From Solimonas thermocellulolyticum (lineage in GTDB: Bacteria; Pseudomonadota; Gammaproteobacteria; Nevskiales; Nevskiaceae): 64,000 nucleotides of DNA. The stretch spans positions 340,062 to 404,061 of the forward strand of contig NZ_JBEPIJ010000001.1 of assembly GCF_040327995.1 (NCBI RefSeq). The letters are read 5' to 3'. The notes beneath the pieces were generated by a model. That model made no database searches and was not told the DNA's origin. It saw only the letters and a list, made by a program, of their open reading frames with translations. The translations under genes and the position numbers were made by a program. Below, one piece after another: positions 9,742 through 17,798 of the stretch. Numbering within the stretch: position 1 is the first letter of the stretch; each line of letters begins with the position of its first letter.

Positions 9742-11373
9742 ATGTCCGATACCCCCAGCAAGACCAAGACCGCCACCAAGACCCTGTTCATCGGCCTCGA
9801 TGGCTGCACCTACACCGTGCTCGACCAGATGACGCGCGAGCTGCCGGGCACCGGCATCACGATGCCGTTCATGAAGTCGCTGATCGAGCGCGGCACGCGC
9901 GCCAAGCTGCGTTCGACGCCCAATCCCCTGACGCCGCCGGCGTGGTGCTCGATCATGACCGGGCGCAGTCCCGGCGAACATGGCGTGTTCGACTTCATCC
10001 GTGCCGAGGATCGCGGTGGCGAGGTCTACTGGACGCTGTACGACGCGCGCGACATCGACTGCGAGACGATCTGGTCGATCTGCTCGCGCAAGAACGTCTC
10101 GGTCGCCGCGCTGAACTTCCCGCTGACCGCACCGGCCGCCGAGAACTTCAAGGGCTCGATCGTGCCCGGCTTCATCCCAGCCAAGCACCTGCGTCGCAAC
10201 ACCCATCCACGCGAGCTGTTCGAGCGCATCAAGACCGAGATTCCGGGCTTCGATCCCAAGGAACTCGCCTGGGACTTCGACAAGGAAAAGCAGGCGATGG
10301 AGTCGCTGTCCGCCGACGAGACGGCCAAGTGGGTGCGCTATCACCTGCCGCGCGAGGCGCAGTGGTTCAAGGTCGCCGAGTTCATCCTCGACAAGGACCG
10401 CCCCGAGTTCATGGCGGTGATGTTCGACGGCACCGACAAGATCCAGCACCAGGCCTGGCCGTGGCTCGACCCGGCGCTGCTGCCCGACAACCCGCAGGGC
10501 CACGACAAGCAGATGCGCGAGGTCTGCCTCGAGTACTTCCGCAATCTCGATGGCTACATCGAAAGACTGGTAACGCTCGCCGGGGCCGATACGCAGGTGT
10601 TCTTCGCCTCCGACCACGGCTTCACCGCGTCGACCTACGTGCTGCGCATCAACGCCTTTCTCGAAGAAAAAGGGTATCTCGCCTGGGCGCATAGCGACGG
10701 CAGTGACATGGCGATCCGCCGCGAGGCCGCGGACTTCGCCAATCTCGACTGGACCAGGACCACGGCCTACTGCCGCACGCCGTCGAGCAACGGCATCCAC
10801 ATCCGCGTCGCCGAAAAGCCAGGCGATCCGGGCATCCGGCCCGAGGACTACGAGAGCTTCCGCGACAAGCTGATCCATGATCTGAAATCGCTGAGGCATC
10901 CGCGCACCGGCGCGCCCATCGTCACCGACGTGCTCAAGCGCGAGGTGCATTTTCCGGGACGGCACATGACGCGCGCCTGCGACCTGACGCTGGTGCTGTC
11001 GGACCACGGCTTCGTCTCGATCAAGAACCTCAAGCCCTGCGTCGTCGAGCGGCCGCAGGCGATCGGCACGCATCATCCGGACGGCATCTTCATCGCCGCC
11101 GGCCCCGGCATCGCGGCCAACGGCATGGTCGAGACGCGGCGCATCGTCGACGTGGCGCCGACCCTGCTGCACAGTCTGGGTTTGCCGGTGCCGGCCGATT
11201 TCGAGGGCGAGGTACCGGCATCGTTCTTCGACCCCGACTGGCTCGCCGCGCACCCGGTGAAAAAGGGTGCGCGCACGCGTGCACCCCAGCGGCGCGAGCT
11301 CGATGAGGAAATGGACGCCGGCGAGCAGAAGCAGATCATCGAGCAACTCCAGATGCTCGGCTACATGGAGTGA
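9742..11373 (+). CDS. Alkaline-phosphatase-superfamily phosphodiesterase/nucleotide-pyrophosphatase-like hydrolase
   Basis: 543 residues from ATG 9742. An in-frame extension to 9658 would run into the preceding gene and adds no conserved sequence. Superfamily metal-site motifs are present: GLDGCT with Asp20; LTPPAW with Thr64 as likely nucleophile, followed by MTGRSPGEHG; DGTDKIQHQ; FASDHGF; and GTHHPDG near the C-terminus. There is no signal peptide, so it probably acts in the cytoplasm. It lies 44 nt after the megasynthase and is probably co-transcribed, which suggests hydrolysis or transfer of a phosphate (or sulfate) ester on the lipid product or a precursor. That role is inferred from position only. 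Confidence 0.8.
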   Translation: MSDTPSKTKTATKTLFIGLDGCTYTVLDQMTRELPGTGITMPFMKSLIERGTRAKLRSTPNPLTPPAWCSIMTGRSPGEHGVFDFIRAEDRGGEVYWTLYDARDIDCETIWSICSRKNVSVAALNFPLTAPAAENFKGSIVPGFIPAKHLRRNTHPRELFERIKTEIPGFDPKELAWDFDKEKQAMESLSADETAKWVRYHLPREAQWFKVAEFILDKDRPEFMAVMFDGTDKIQHQAWPWLDPALLPDNPQGHDKQMREVCLEYFRNLDGYIERLVTLAGADTQVFFASDHGFTASTYVLRINAFLEEKGYLAWAHSDGSDMAIRREAADFANLDWTRTTAYCRTPSSNGIHIRVAEKPGDPGIRPEDYESFRDKLIHDLKSLRHPRTGAPIVTDVLKREVHFPGRHMTRACDLTLVLSDHGFVSIKNLKPCVVERPQAIGTHHPDGIFIAAGPGIAANGMVETRRIVDVAPTLLHSLGLPVPADFEGEVPASFFDPDWLAAHPVKKGARTRAPQRRELDEEMDAGEQKQIIEQLQMLGYME

Positions 11374-11545
11374 GTCCGCTGGGCAGCCGCGGCGACCGTT
11401 CGTCGGCCCGCGACCGCCGTTGCCGCCCGATGCGGTATTTCGCCGGCATGCGCATCGACATCGGCTGACGGGCCGCTCGGCGATCCCGCCGACGACGGCG
11501 CGGCTGTGCGCCGCGATCATGGCGGCGAGCGCAAGGACCCGCCCC

Positions 11546-12430
11546 ATGCACCCCGAGAACATTCGTCACGTCGGCCTGATGGCCAAGGATCTGGTCCGCT
11601 TTGGACTCAAGGTCTACGAAGGCAAGTCGATCGCCGGCAGCCTCGTCTACGAGAGCCCGGCCTTCATCCTCGATCCGCGCCGGATCAAGAACTGCAAGGT
11701 CGGCGCCTTCACCTATTTCAACGGTCACACGACGTCGAGCATGTACGCGACCGAAGTCGGCCGTTACGGACAGATCGGTGAGTCCTGCATCATCGGGCCG
11801 CCGGAACACCCGATGGACTGGTTCAGCACGCACATGTTCGCGTTCACCCAGCGCGAATACCTGCCGCGCTTCTACGAGCTCGCCGACGCCGCGCGGCTCG
11901 CACCCGATGGTCCCACGCCGACGCCGTTTGCGATCGCACCCAAGACCGTGATCGGCCACGATGCCTATGTCGGTGCCGGTGCCTTCGTCAAACGCGGTGT
12001 CACCATCGGCGTCGGCGCGGTCGTCGCCGCGCGCGCGGTGGTGACCCGCGACGTGCCGCCCTACGCGATCGTCGCCGGCACGCCGGCGCGCATCCTACGC
12101 TACCGCATCCCCGAACGCCTGATCGAACGCATGCTCGCGCTGCAGTGGTGGCGCTACGATCTGGCTCCGCACAAGCACCGCGTCGACTTCGCCGACGTCG
12201 TCGGCACGCTGTCCTACCTCGAAGACGCACGCGAAGCGGGTAAACTCCTGCCGCTCGTGCCGCGGACCTACCGGGTCGAGCGCACCCGCGAGGGCTTCAA
12301 TCTCGACCGCCTGCCGCAACCGCTCTATTTCGCAGAATCCGAATGTCCGTCAGCGACACCTATCTCGAACGACTCGTCACCCTCCTTGCGGACTTCACGC
12401 AGGACTGGGACCACGAGTTTGCCGGCGTGA
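11546..12430 (+). CDS. Left-handed beta-helix acyltransferase (XAT/CatB-like)
   Basis: 294 residues from ATG 11546, preceded by AAGGA about 10 nt upstream; ATG 11519 is an alternative. The central part has the hexapeptide pattern of the LbH fold (IGHDAYVGAGAFV, then VTIGVGAVVAARAVV) ending in the typical DVPPYAIVAGTPARILRYR, as in xenobiotic/O-acyltransferases of the CatB group. It follows the phosphatase-like gene by about 170 nt. The last 88 bp overlap the start of the ACP gene in another frame, so the final 29 residues have ACP-driven composition and are unlikely to be part of the fold. It may transfer an acyl group onto the pathway product, with the adjacent ACP as a possible donor. Confidence 0.78.
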   Translation: MHPENIRHVGLMAKDLVRFGLKVYEGKSIAGSLVYESPAFILDPRRIKNCKVGAFTYFNGHTTSSMYATEVGRYGQIGESCIIGPPEHPMDWFSTHMFAFTQREYLPRFYELADAARLAPDGPTPTPFAIAPKTVIGHDAYVGAGAFVKRGVTIGVGAVVAARAVVTRDVPPYAIVAGTPARILRYRIPERLIERMLALQWWRYDLAPHKHRVDFADVVGTLSYLEDAREAGKLLPLVPRTYRVERTREGFNLDRLPQPLYFAESECPSATPISNDSSPSLRTSRRTGTTSLPA

Positions 12431-12627
12431 TGAACCGCGACACGCGGCTGTTCGCCGATCTGGGCTTCGAGTCGATCGACATCATCCAGCTCGTCGTCGC
12501 GATCCAGGAAGACATCCTCAAGCGCAAGCTGTCCTTCGACAGGCTGCTGATGAAGGACGGCCGCTACGTCGACGACCTGTCGATCGGCCAGATCGCCGAC
12601 TTCCTCGCCGCCCACGCCCCCGCCTGA
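12343..12627 (+). CDS. Free-standing acyl carrier protein
   Basis: 94 residues with the phosphopantetheine motif DLGFESIDIIQL (Ser44), in the usual four-helix ACP length range. It starts inside the 3' end of the acyltransferase gene (88-bp overlap), which suggests translational coupling. As a discrete ACP beside two megasynthases and an acyltransferase it may carry a starter or a finished chain. The motif differs from the IDSIKR motif of the integrated ACPs. Confidence 0.88.
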   Translation: MSVSDTYLERLVTLLADFTQDWDHEFAGVMNRDTRLFADLGFESIDIIQLVVAIQEDILKRKLSFDRLLMKDGRYVDDLSIGQIADFLAAHAPA

Positions 12628-12631
12628 TCCT

Positions 12632-12645
12632 CCGGCATCCGCCGG
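12632..12645 (+). terminator. Possible hairpin terminator after the ACP gene
   Basis: CCGGC-ATCC-GCCGG begins 4 nt after the ACP stop. It is a GC hairpin without a T tract, so only a weak terminator call. A perfect palindrome CTGCCGGCAG followed by ATTTT lies at 12676-12685, just upstream of the TetR gene, and could be a second hairpin or an operator. Confidence 0.3.
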
Positions 12646-12715
12646 CTCTGGGCGGCAGCGCGCATTTGCCGCATACTGCCGGCAGATTTTGTCGGACTGT
12701 CCACATTGGCCGACG

Positions 12716-13336
12716 ATGCCGACCCGCAAAACCACGACGCGCAAGCGCAGCGGCGCGCCCAAGCGTACCTACCTGAGCCGCGACAGACGCCGGCAGGCGC
12801 TGCTCGACGTCGCCTCCGGCATCGTCGAGAGCGAAGGCTGGGCCGCGCTGACGATGAGTGCACTCGCCGAGCGCGGCGGCACCAGCCGCCAGCTCGTCTA
12901 CCAGCATTTCCCGAGCCTGGAGAAGCTGCTCGCCGACACCGCCTGGCACATCTTCCACGGGACCATGCAGCAGACCCAGGCCTCGATCGCCGCGCACCCG
13001 AGCGCGCTCACCGAGGCCGCCAAGGCGTCCGAGTCGTTCACGCTCGACCTGCCGCCGGGCCGCGGCGATGCGCTGTGGCAGCTCGTCGCCGGCACCGCAT
13101 CGGCGACGCCGGAACTGGAGAAGATCCGCCGCAGTCTGCGACAGGTGATCGTCGGCCTGTGGGCGCCGCTGGTGCGCAAGCAGCTCGGCCTCAACCCCGC
13201 GGATGCGCGTGCCTACGCATGGATGGCGGTGATGGCGTTCTGGGGCATGCGCCAGCTCATCCGCGACGGCGAGATCACGCGCACGCGCGGCATCCGGTTG
13301 TTCAACGAGTTTCTCGATCGGATCGCCGCCCGGTGA
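12716..13336 (+). CDS. TetR-family transcriptional regulator
   Basis: 206 residues from ATG 12716; the in-frame TTG at 12689 only adds upstream sequence. A basic N-terminus (TRKTTTRKRSGAPKR) precedes a TetR helix-turn-helix at about 20-65 (LTMSALAERGGTSRQLVYQHFPSLEKLL). The C-terminal ligand domain is not diagnostic. It sits between the lipid locus and the detoxification block and is the only TetR gene in the window, making it the best local candidate to bind the seven TTKACA-N3-YGTCAA operators. No such operator is visible in its own upstream region, which argues against simple autorepression. Confidence 0.87.
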   Translation: MPTRKTTTRKRSGAPKRTYLSRDRRRQALLDVASGIVESEGWAALTMSALAERGGTSRQLVYQHFPSLEKLLADTAWHIFHGTMQQTQASIAAHPSALTEAAKASESFTLDLPPGRGDALWQLVAGTASATPELEKIRRSLRQVIVGLWAPLVRKQLGLNPADARAYAWMAVMAFWGMRQLIRDGEITRTRGIRLFNEFLDRIAAR

Positions 13337-13382
13337 ACGCGGACGCGCCGTATCATGGCCACCCGTTGCCGCCGATCCGCCC

Positions 13383-13976
13383 ATGCGCCGCCGTCCCTCG
13401 CCAGAAGAATCCGCCGCCGGCGAATCGGCGCCGAGCAAGAGCCAGCGCAAGCGCGAGGACGAGGCGCTGATCGCGCTCGGCGCCGCGCTGCTGGCGCTGC
13501 CGCAAGCGCAGCTCGACGCGCTCCCGATGTCGGAGCGCCTGCGCGAGGCCTTTGCCGACTACCGGCGTTTCCCGACGAGGGAGGCGCGCCGCCGGCAGAT
13601 GCAGTACATCGGCAAGCTGCTGCGCCGCGACGACCCCGCACCGCTCATGCAGGCGCTGGCGGCGCACCGGCGCCTGCGCGACCACGAAACCCGGTCACTG
13701 CACGACGCCGAGCAGTGGCGCGAGCGCATCCTCGCCGGCGACGACGGCTGGCAGGCGTGGATCGCCGCCTTCCCCGCCGGCAACACCCGCGCCCTGCGCG
13801 GCCTCGTCACCAACGCCCGTCGCGAGAAGGAGCAGGCCGAGCATGTCGCCCGCCAGCGCGGCGAGACGCCGCGCAAGGGCAAGCTCTACCGCGAACTGTT
13901 CCAGAAGCTGCGCGCGGTGATGGCGAGTGGTGCGGATCCGAGCGCGAATGGGCCGCGCGACTCATCCTATGATTGA
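13383..13976 (+). CDS. darP: Ribosome-associated protein DarP (YjgA, DUF615)
   Basis: 197 residues, close to the family's usual length. It has the DUF615 features: an early SKSQRKREDEAL segment, LPMSERLREAF, and FPTREARRRQMQYIGKLLRR, then a C-terminal helical domain. Family members associate with 50S assembly intermediates. It is a housekeeping gene between the TetR gene and the GST block; its stop codon overlaps the operator serving the following GST. Confidence 0.9.
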   Translation: MRRRPSPEESAAGESAPSKSQRKREDEALIALGAALLALPQAQLDALPMSERLREAFADYRRFPTREARRRQMQYIGKLLRRDDPAPLMQALAAHRRLRDHETRSLHDAEQWRERILAGDDGWQAWIAAFPAGNTRALRGLVTNARREKEQAEHVARQRGETPRKGKLYRELFQKLRAVMASGADPSANGPRDSSYD

Positions 13977-13987
13977 CATACTGTCAC
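13973..13987 (+). promoter_or_regulatory. Operator site 1 (TTKACA-N3-YGTCAA) upstream of GST
   Basis: TTGACATACTGTCAC: perfect 5-bp arms TGACA/TGTCA with a 3-bp spacer, starting one base before the darP stop codon and 20 nt upstream of the GST start at 14007. The TTGACA arm could also serve as a -35 element. Confidence 0.6.
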
Positions 13988-14006
13988 TTTTCTACCGGAC
14001 TCCGCC

Positions 14007-14624
14007 ATGAAGCTCTACACCAGCCAGGGCGCCATCAGCCCGGCCCGCGTCCACTTCTTCCTCGCCGAAAAGGGCATCGAGATCGAGCGCGTGCAGGTCA
14101 ACCTGATGAAGGGCGAGCACAAGACCCCCGAGTACCGCGCGCTCTCACCCAACGGCCGCACGCCGGCGCTGCAGCTCGACGACGGTCGCGTGATCTGCGA
14201 GAGCACCGCGATCTGCCACTACTTCGAGGCGCTGCAGCCGACGCCGCCGCTGTGCGGCACGACGCCGGTCGAACGCGCACGCATCGAAATGTGGGATCGC
14301 ATGATGGAGTTCGAACTGATGCTGCCGATGGCGATGGCCTTCCGACACACCTTTCCCGCGATGAAGGCGCTGGAAGACCAGGTGCCGGAATTCGGCGAGA
14401 AGCAGCGCGAGGTCGCGCGCAAGCGCGCCGCGCGGCTCGACCGGCAACTGGCGACGCAGGACTACATCGCCGGCAGCGAGTTTTGCATCGCCGACATCAC
14501 CGCGTGGTGCTCGTTCCGCTTCTTCCGCATCGCCGGCTTCGACATCACCGACGAGACACCACACCTTGCGGCCTGGTTCGCGCGCATCAAGGCGCGGCCG
14601 GCGGCGGCGCAGGCGTTCGCCTGA
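14007..14624 (+). CDS. Glutathione S-transferase
   Basis: 205 residues with a standard GST layout: thioredoxin-like N-terminus (MKLYTSQGAISPARVHFFLAE), cis-Pro region NGRTPALQL, glutathione-binding ESTAICHYF, then an alpha-helical C-terminal domain with the N-capping box FCIADITAW. Cytoplasmic conjugation or reduction of electrophiles is the family role; the substrate is unknown. It is a single gene with operator site 1 immediately upstream and a convergent sulfatase operon downstream. Confidence 0.9.
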   Translation: MKLYTSQGAISPARVHFFLAEKGIEIERVQVNLMKGEHKTPEYRALSPNGRTPALQLDDGRVICESTAICHYFEALQPTPPLCGTTPVERARIEMWDRMMEFELMLPMAMAFRHTFPAMKALEDQVPEFGEKQREVARKRAARLDRQLATQDYIAGSEFCIADITAWCSFRFFRIAGFDITDETPHLAAWFARIKARPAAAQAFA

Positions 14625-14634
14625 TCGGCGCGCT

Positions 14635-16287
14635 TCAGTTCTGCCAGTAGACGTATTCGTCGTCCGGGCTCTCCGGCTCGGCCAGGGTCTTGTCGATCAG
14701 CACCGGCAGCTCGACGAAGCTCGGCCACATCGGCTCGGCCATCTGCGCATTGTGCGCATCGAGCAGCGCACGCAGCTCGGCGACCTTGTCCGGACGCCGG
14801 TCCGCGAGATCGTGTTGCTCGGTCGGATCGACGTCGAGATGAAACAGCCAGTGCTTGTCGGGACGCTTGGCGACCTGCAGCTTCCAGCCGCGCGCGATCA
14901 CCATCTGGTAGCTGCCGTCGCGCCAGAACAGCGCCTCGTGGGGCGGCGCCTCGATCTCGCCACGCAGATATGGCAAAAGATCGCGGCCGTCGATCACGCG
15001 ATCCTCCGGCAGGCGCGCACCGGCGGCGGCGACCGCGGTCGGTACGATGTCGATGCTCGATACCGGGTGCGGGAAGTCGATGCCGGCGGGAATCCGCGCC
15101 GGCCATTGCGCGACGAAAGGCACGCGCACACCACCTTCGAACAGGGTCAGCTTCCAGCCGCGGAACGGCCGGTTCAGATCGGGCAGACCGAGGTAGTTCG
15201 GCGCGCCGTTGTCGCTGGTGACGATCAGCAGGGTGTGCTCGGCCAAGCCCTGCGCCTGGAGTGCCGCGCGCACGCGGCCGACGCTGCGATCCACGGCGCG
15301 CAGCATCGCGCCGTAGACGCGGCGCCGGTGATCGGGAATGTGCGCCAGCGCGTCGTAGTCGGCCTTCGCCGCCTGCAGCGGCGTGTGCGGCGCCCAGTGC
15401 GCGAGGTACAAGAAGAACGGCCGGTGACGGTTGGCCTCGATGACGCGGATCGCCTCGTCGGTGTAGTAGTCGGTCAGATAGCCGCGCGGCTCGAACCAGT
15501 CGCCGGCGTTGTAGCTGGTCGCATAGCGCATGTTCGCCCACAGGAAGCGGTCGATCGGATCGAAGTCCTGGCGCGAGTTGACGACCTCGGGATGGTCCAC
15601 CGGCAGGTACAGCCCGTTCTCCATGTACAAGCTCTCGTCGAAGCCCTGATTCAGCGGCCGCAGCGCATCGGTGCCGCCCAGATGCCACTTGCCGATGTGC
15701 ACGTTGTGGTAGCCGGCCGGCTTGAGCATCTCCGCCAGGGTGATCTCGGCGGGCGGTAGACCCAGCTCATCGAAACCGGCGATGTCCGCGGCGCGCTCGG
15801 GATGCACGATGGTCGGCAGCCGACGCCGGCGCTGGGTGTCGAGCATCGGCGCGACGCGCGCCATGTTGCCGGGTGTCGGGGTGTACTCGAAGCCGAAGCG
15901 CGAGTGGTAGCGTCCGGTCAGCAGCGAGGCCCGTGACGGCGCACACACGGCGTTCGCCGCATAGCCGTTGCGAAAGCGCACGCCGGCGGCGGCCACCGCG
16001 TCGATGTTCGGCGTCGGCACCTCGGGCATGCCGCCGCCGTAGGTGCTGACGTCGTTGTAACCCAGATCGTCGAACAGGATCACGATGATGTTCGGCGGCC
16101 GCGCGCCGGGCGGCCGCGATGGCGCATCGGGCCCGCGCTGCCACGGCACCTCGCGGTTGGAACCGACCGGATGCTTGATCGCCGAGACCCAGCCGGTGAC
16201 GTGCAGCAGAATGTGCACGCGCGCGACATACAGCGCCGCCGCGAGCGCGGCGCTGACCAGCAGCGCGATCAGCAGCGTGCGCTTCAT
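14635..16287 (-). CDS. Type I sulfatase (arylsulfatase family), membrane-anchored or exported
   Basis: 550 residues from ATG 16287; the longer frame to 16440 lies in the upstream gene. An N-terminal hydrophobic segment (about 3-25) acts as signal or anchor. The metal-binding LFDDLGYNDV (Asp73, Asp74) and the sulfatase signature with Cys115 in CAPSR follow; this Cys must become formylglycine for activity. It overlaps the upstream gene by 4 bp (ATGA) and is the last gene of the GST - FGE - DUF1330-like - sulfatase operon. It should hydrolyse sulfate esters in the periplasm; the substrate is unknown. Confidence 0.92.
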   Translation of the reverse strand: MKRTLLIALLVSAALAAALYVARVHILLHVTGWVSAIKHPVGSNREVPWQRGPDAPSRPPGARPPNIIVILFDDLGYNDVSTYGGGMPEVPTPNIDAVAAAGVRFRNGYAANAVCAPSRASLLTGRYHSRFGFEYTPTPGNMARVAPMLDTQRRRRLPTIVHPERAADIAGFDELGLPPAEITLAEMLKPAGYHNVHIGKWHLGGTDALRPLNQGFDESLYMENGLYLPVDHPEVVNSRQDFDPIDRFLWANMRYATSYNAGDWFEPRGYLTDYYTDEAIRVIEANRHRPFFLYLAHWAPHTPLQAAKADYDALAHIPDHRRRVYGAMLRAVDRSVGRVRAALQAQGLAEHTLLIVTSDNGAPNYLGLPDLNRPFRGWKLTLFEGGVRVPFVAQWPARIPAGIDFPHPVSSIDIVPTAVAAAGARLPEDRVIDGRDLLPYLRGEIEAPPHEALFWRDGSYQMVIARGWKLQVAKRPDKHWLFHLDVDPTEQHDLADRRPDKVAELRALLDAHNAQMAEPMWPSFVELPVLIDKTLAEPESPDDEYVYWQN

Positions 16288-16958
16288 CGGCGCGCTGCGG
16301 AATACCAGGCGCTGCGCCGCAGCAGCAGGTGCAGCAAGCCGCCGAGCGCAGCGAGCAAAAGGGCGACCGGCACGCGCACGAAGAACAGGCCGAAAACCGG
16401 CTTGACCGGAAACACCTGGGTCTTTTCGATCGACGCCCACTTGTGCACGCCGATGCCGGCGCCAGCGAGCGCAACGACCATCTCGACCAGATCGCGCCGG
16501 CTGCGATAGCGCACCAGCGCGACGCGCTCCCAGGCCGTGTGATCGCCGGGCTCGTCGAGGAAACGCCCCATCGGCGTGCCGAGGAACAGTGGATGTCCGC
16601 CATGGCGCAGCAGCACCGGCACGATCGCGCGGTTGTAGCGGGCGTCGGCATCAAGCGCGCTGCCGCCGTAGGCCGAGCCGGGGGGATACTGCGCCTCGTC
16701 GCGAAAGTCGATCAGGTTGAGCATGTAGAACTCGTCGCCGTCGTCGCTCGCCGCGAGCCGGCGCAGCTCCTCGAACAGGCGTTCCTGTCCGTGACCCTCG
16801 CCTTCGCTGCTGCCGGCACGCGCGCGGATCTGCGCGAAGTAGGCGGCGAGATCGGCCTCGCTGAGCACCGCTCGATCGGCGTCGTACCAGGCGATGAAGC
16901 CGGCGTAGAGCAGCAGCAGCGCGGCGACGAGGACGCGACGGCCGGTGATCAGGGACAT
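16284..16958 (-). CDS. Membrane protein with a DUF1330-like alpha+beta domain, function unknown
   Basis: 224 residues. There is a hydrophobic segment near 9-24 and another near 190-213, with a soluble domain between. The middle (DEFYMLNLIDFRD, a conserved Tyr/Gly stretch, then ERVALVRYRSRRDLVEMV) resembles the dimeric alpha-beta barrel of DUF1330 proteins. It sits between the FGE and sulfatase genes, overlapping the latter by 4 bp, so it may take part in sulfatase maturation or substrate handling. No catalytic function can be assigned. Confidence 0.7.
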   Translation of the reverse strand: MSLITGRRVLVAALLLLYAGFIAWYDADRAVLSEADLAAYFAQIRARAGSSEGEGHGQERLFEELRRLAASDDGDEFYMLNLIDFRDEAQYPPGSAYGGSALDADARYNRAIVPVLLRHGGHPLFLGTPMGRFLDEPGDHTAWERVALVRYRSRRDLVEMVVALAGAGIGVHKWASIEKTQVFPVKPVFGLFFVRVPVALLLAALGGLLHLLLRRSAWYSAARR

Positions 16959-16976
16959 GAGCTGCCTCGCTTGGGG

Positions 16977-17798
16977 TCAATCGGTGAGATCGCGCGCGCA
17001 ACGAAAGCCCACGTGCATCAGCGCCGAGTCCGGCGTCGCGTGCGCGCGGGCGCTGACGCGAAAGCCATAGCAGACGTTGGGATCGCACAGGAACGAACCG
17101 CCACGCATCGCCTTCTCGCTGCCAGTCGCGGTGGTGCCGGTGCCGTAGGGCGCGTACCAGTCCGCGCTCCATTCCCAGACATTGCCGGCCAGGTCCTCGA
17201 AGCCCAGACCGTCGCGGCCAAAGGCGCCGACCGGCGAGGTCGTGCGGTAGCCGTCGGCGGCGGTGTTGATCGCCGGAAACGCGCCGGTCCAGACGTTGGC
17301 GCGATAGCGTCGGGCCGCGACCAGCTGCGCGCCGAAGGCATGACGGCCGCCATGGCCGGCGAGGCGCGCGGCGTGTTCGAACTCGATTTCGGTCGGCAGG
17401 CGTTTGCCGTGGGCCGCGCAATAGGCCTGCGCATCGTTCCAGCTCACCTGCGTGACCGGATGATCGGCGACGGCCTTTGGCCCGTCGGGCCCCAACGGCC
17501 GCAGCCAGTACGCACCGTCGACCAAGCGCCAGTGTCCGCTGCCGAAACTCATCACCGCGGCGCTGCCGACGCGCTCGGCCTCGGTGACGATGCCGTGCGC
17601 CGCGACGTAACGCGCGAACGCGCTCACCGTCACCGGTGCGCGGTCCAGTTCGAACGCCGCCACCGTGGCGAGGAACGACGGCTTCTCGTCGGCGCGGCCG
17701 GCGTCGTCGCCGATGCGGGTCTGCCCGCCGGGCACGCGGATCATGTCGGCGCCGGCGACCAGGGGCAGCGCCAGCAGCGCCAGCGCGATCCGCCTCAT
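16977..17798 (-). CDS. Formylglycine-generating enzyme (SUMF1/FGE family)
   Basis: 273 residues from ATG 17798, overlapping the upstream GST gene by 4 bp. The N-terminus is a short signal-like hydrophobic segment ending near AGA. The FGE fold is recognisable (MIRVPGG, APVTVSAFARYV, HPVTQVSWNDAQAYCAAHGKRLPTEIEFE, GNVWEWSADWY). The two copper-binding cysteines of true FGEs are present as LCDPNVC (Cys238, Cys243) before GFRVSARAHATPDS and GFRCARD. It should oxidise the sulfatase Cys encoded two genes downstream to formylglycine. The apparent signal would place maturation in the periplasm. Confidence 0.9.
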   Translation of the reverse strand: MRRIALALLALPLVAGADMIRVPGGQTRIGDDAGRADEKPSFLATVAAFELDRAPVTVSAFARYVAAHGIVTEAERVGSAAVMSFGSGHWRLVDGAYWLRPLGPDGPKAVADHPVTQVSWNDAQAYCAAHGKRLPTEIEFEHAARLAGHGGRHAFGAQLVAARRYRANVWTGAFPAINTAADGYRTTSPVGAFGRDGLGFEDLAGNVWEWSADWYAPYGTGTTATGSEKAMRGGSFLCDPNVCYGFRVSARAHATPDSALMHVGFRCARDLTD

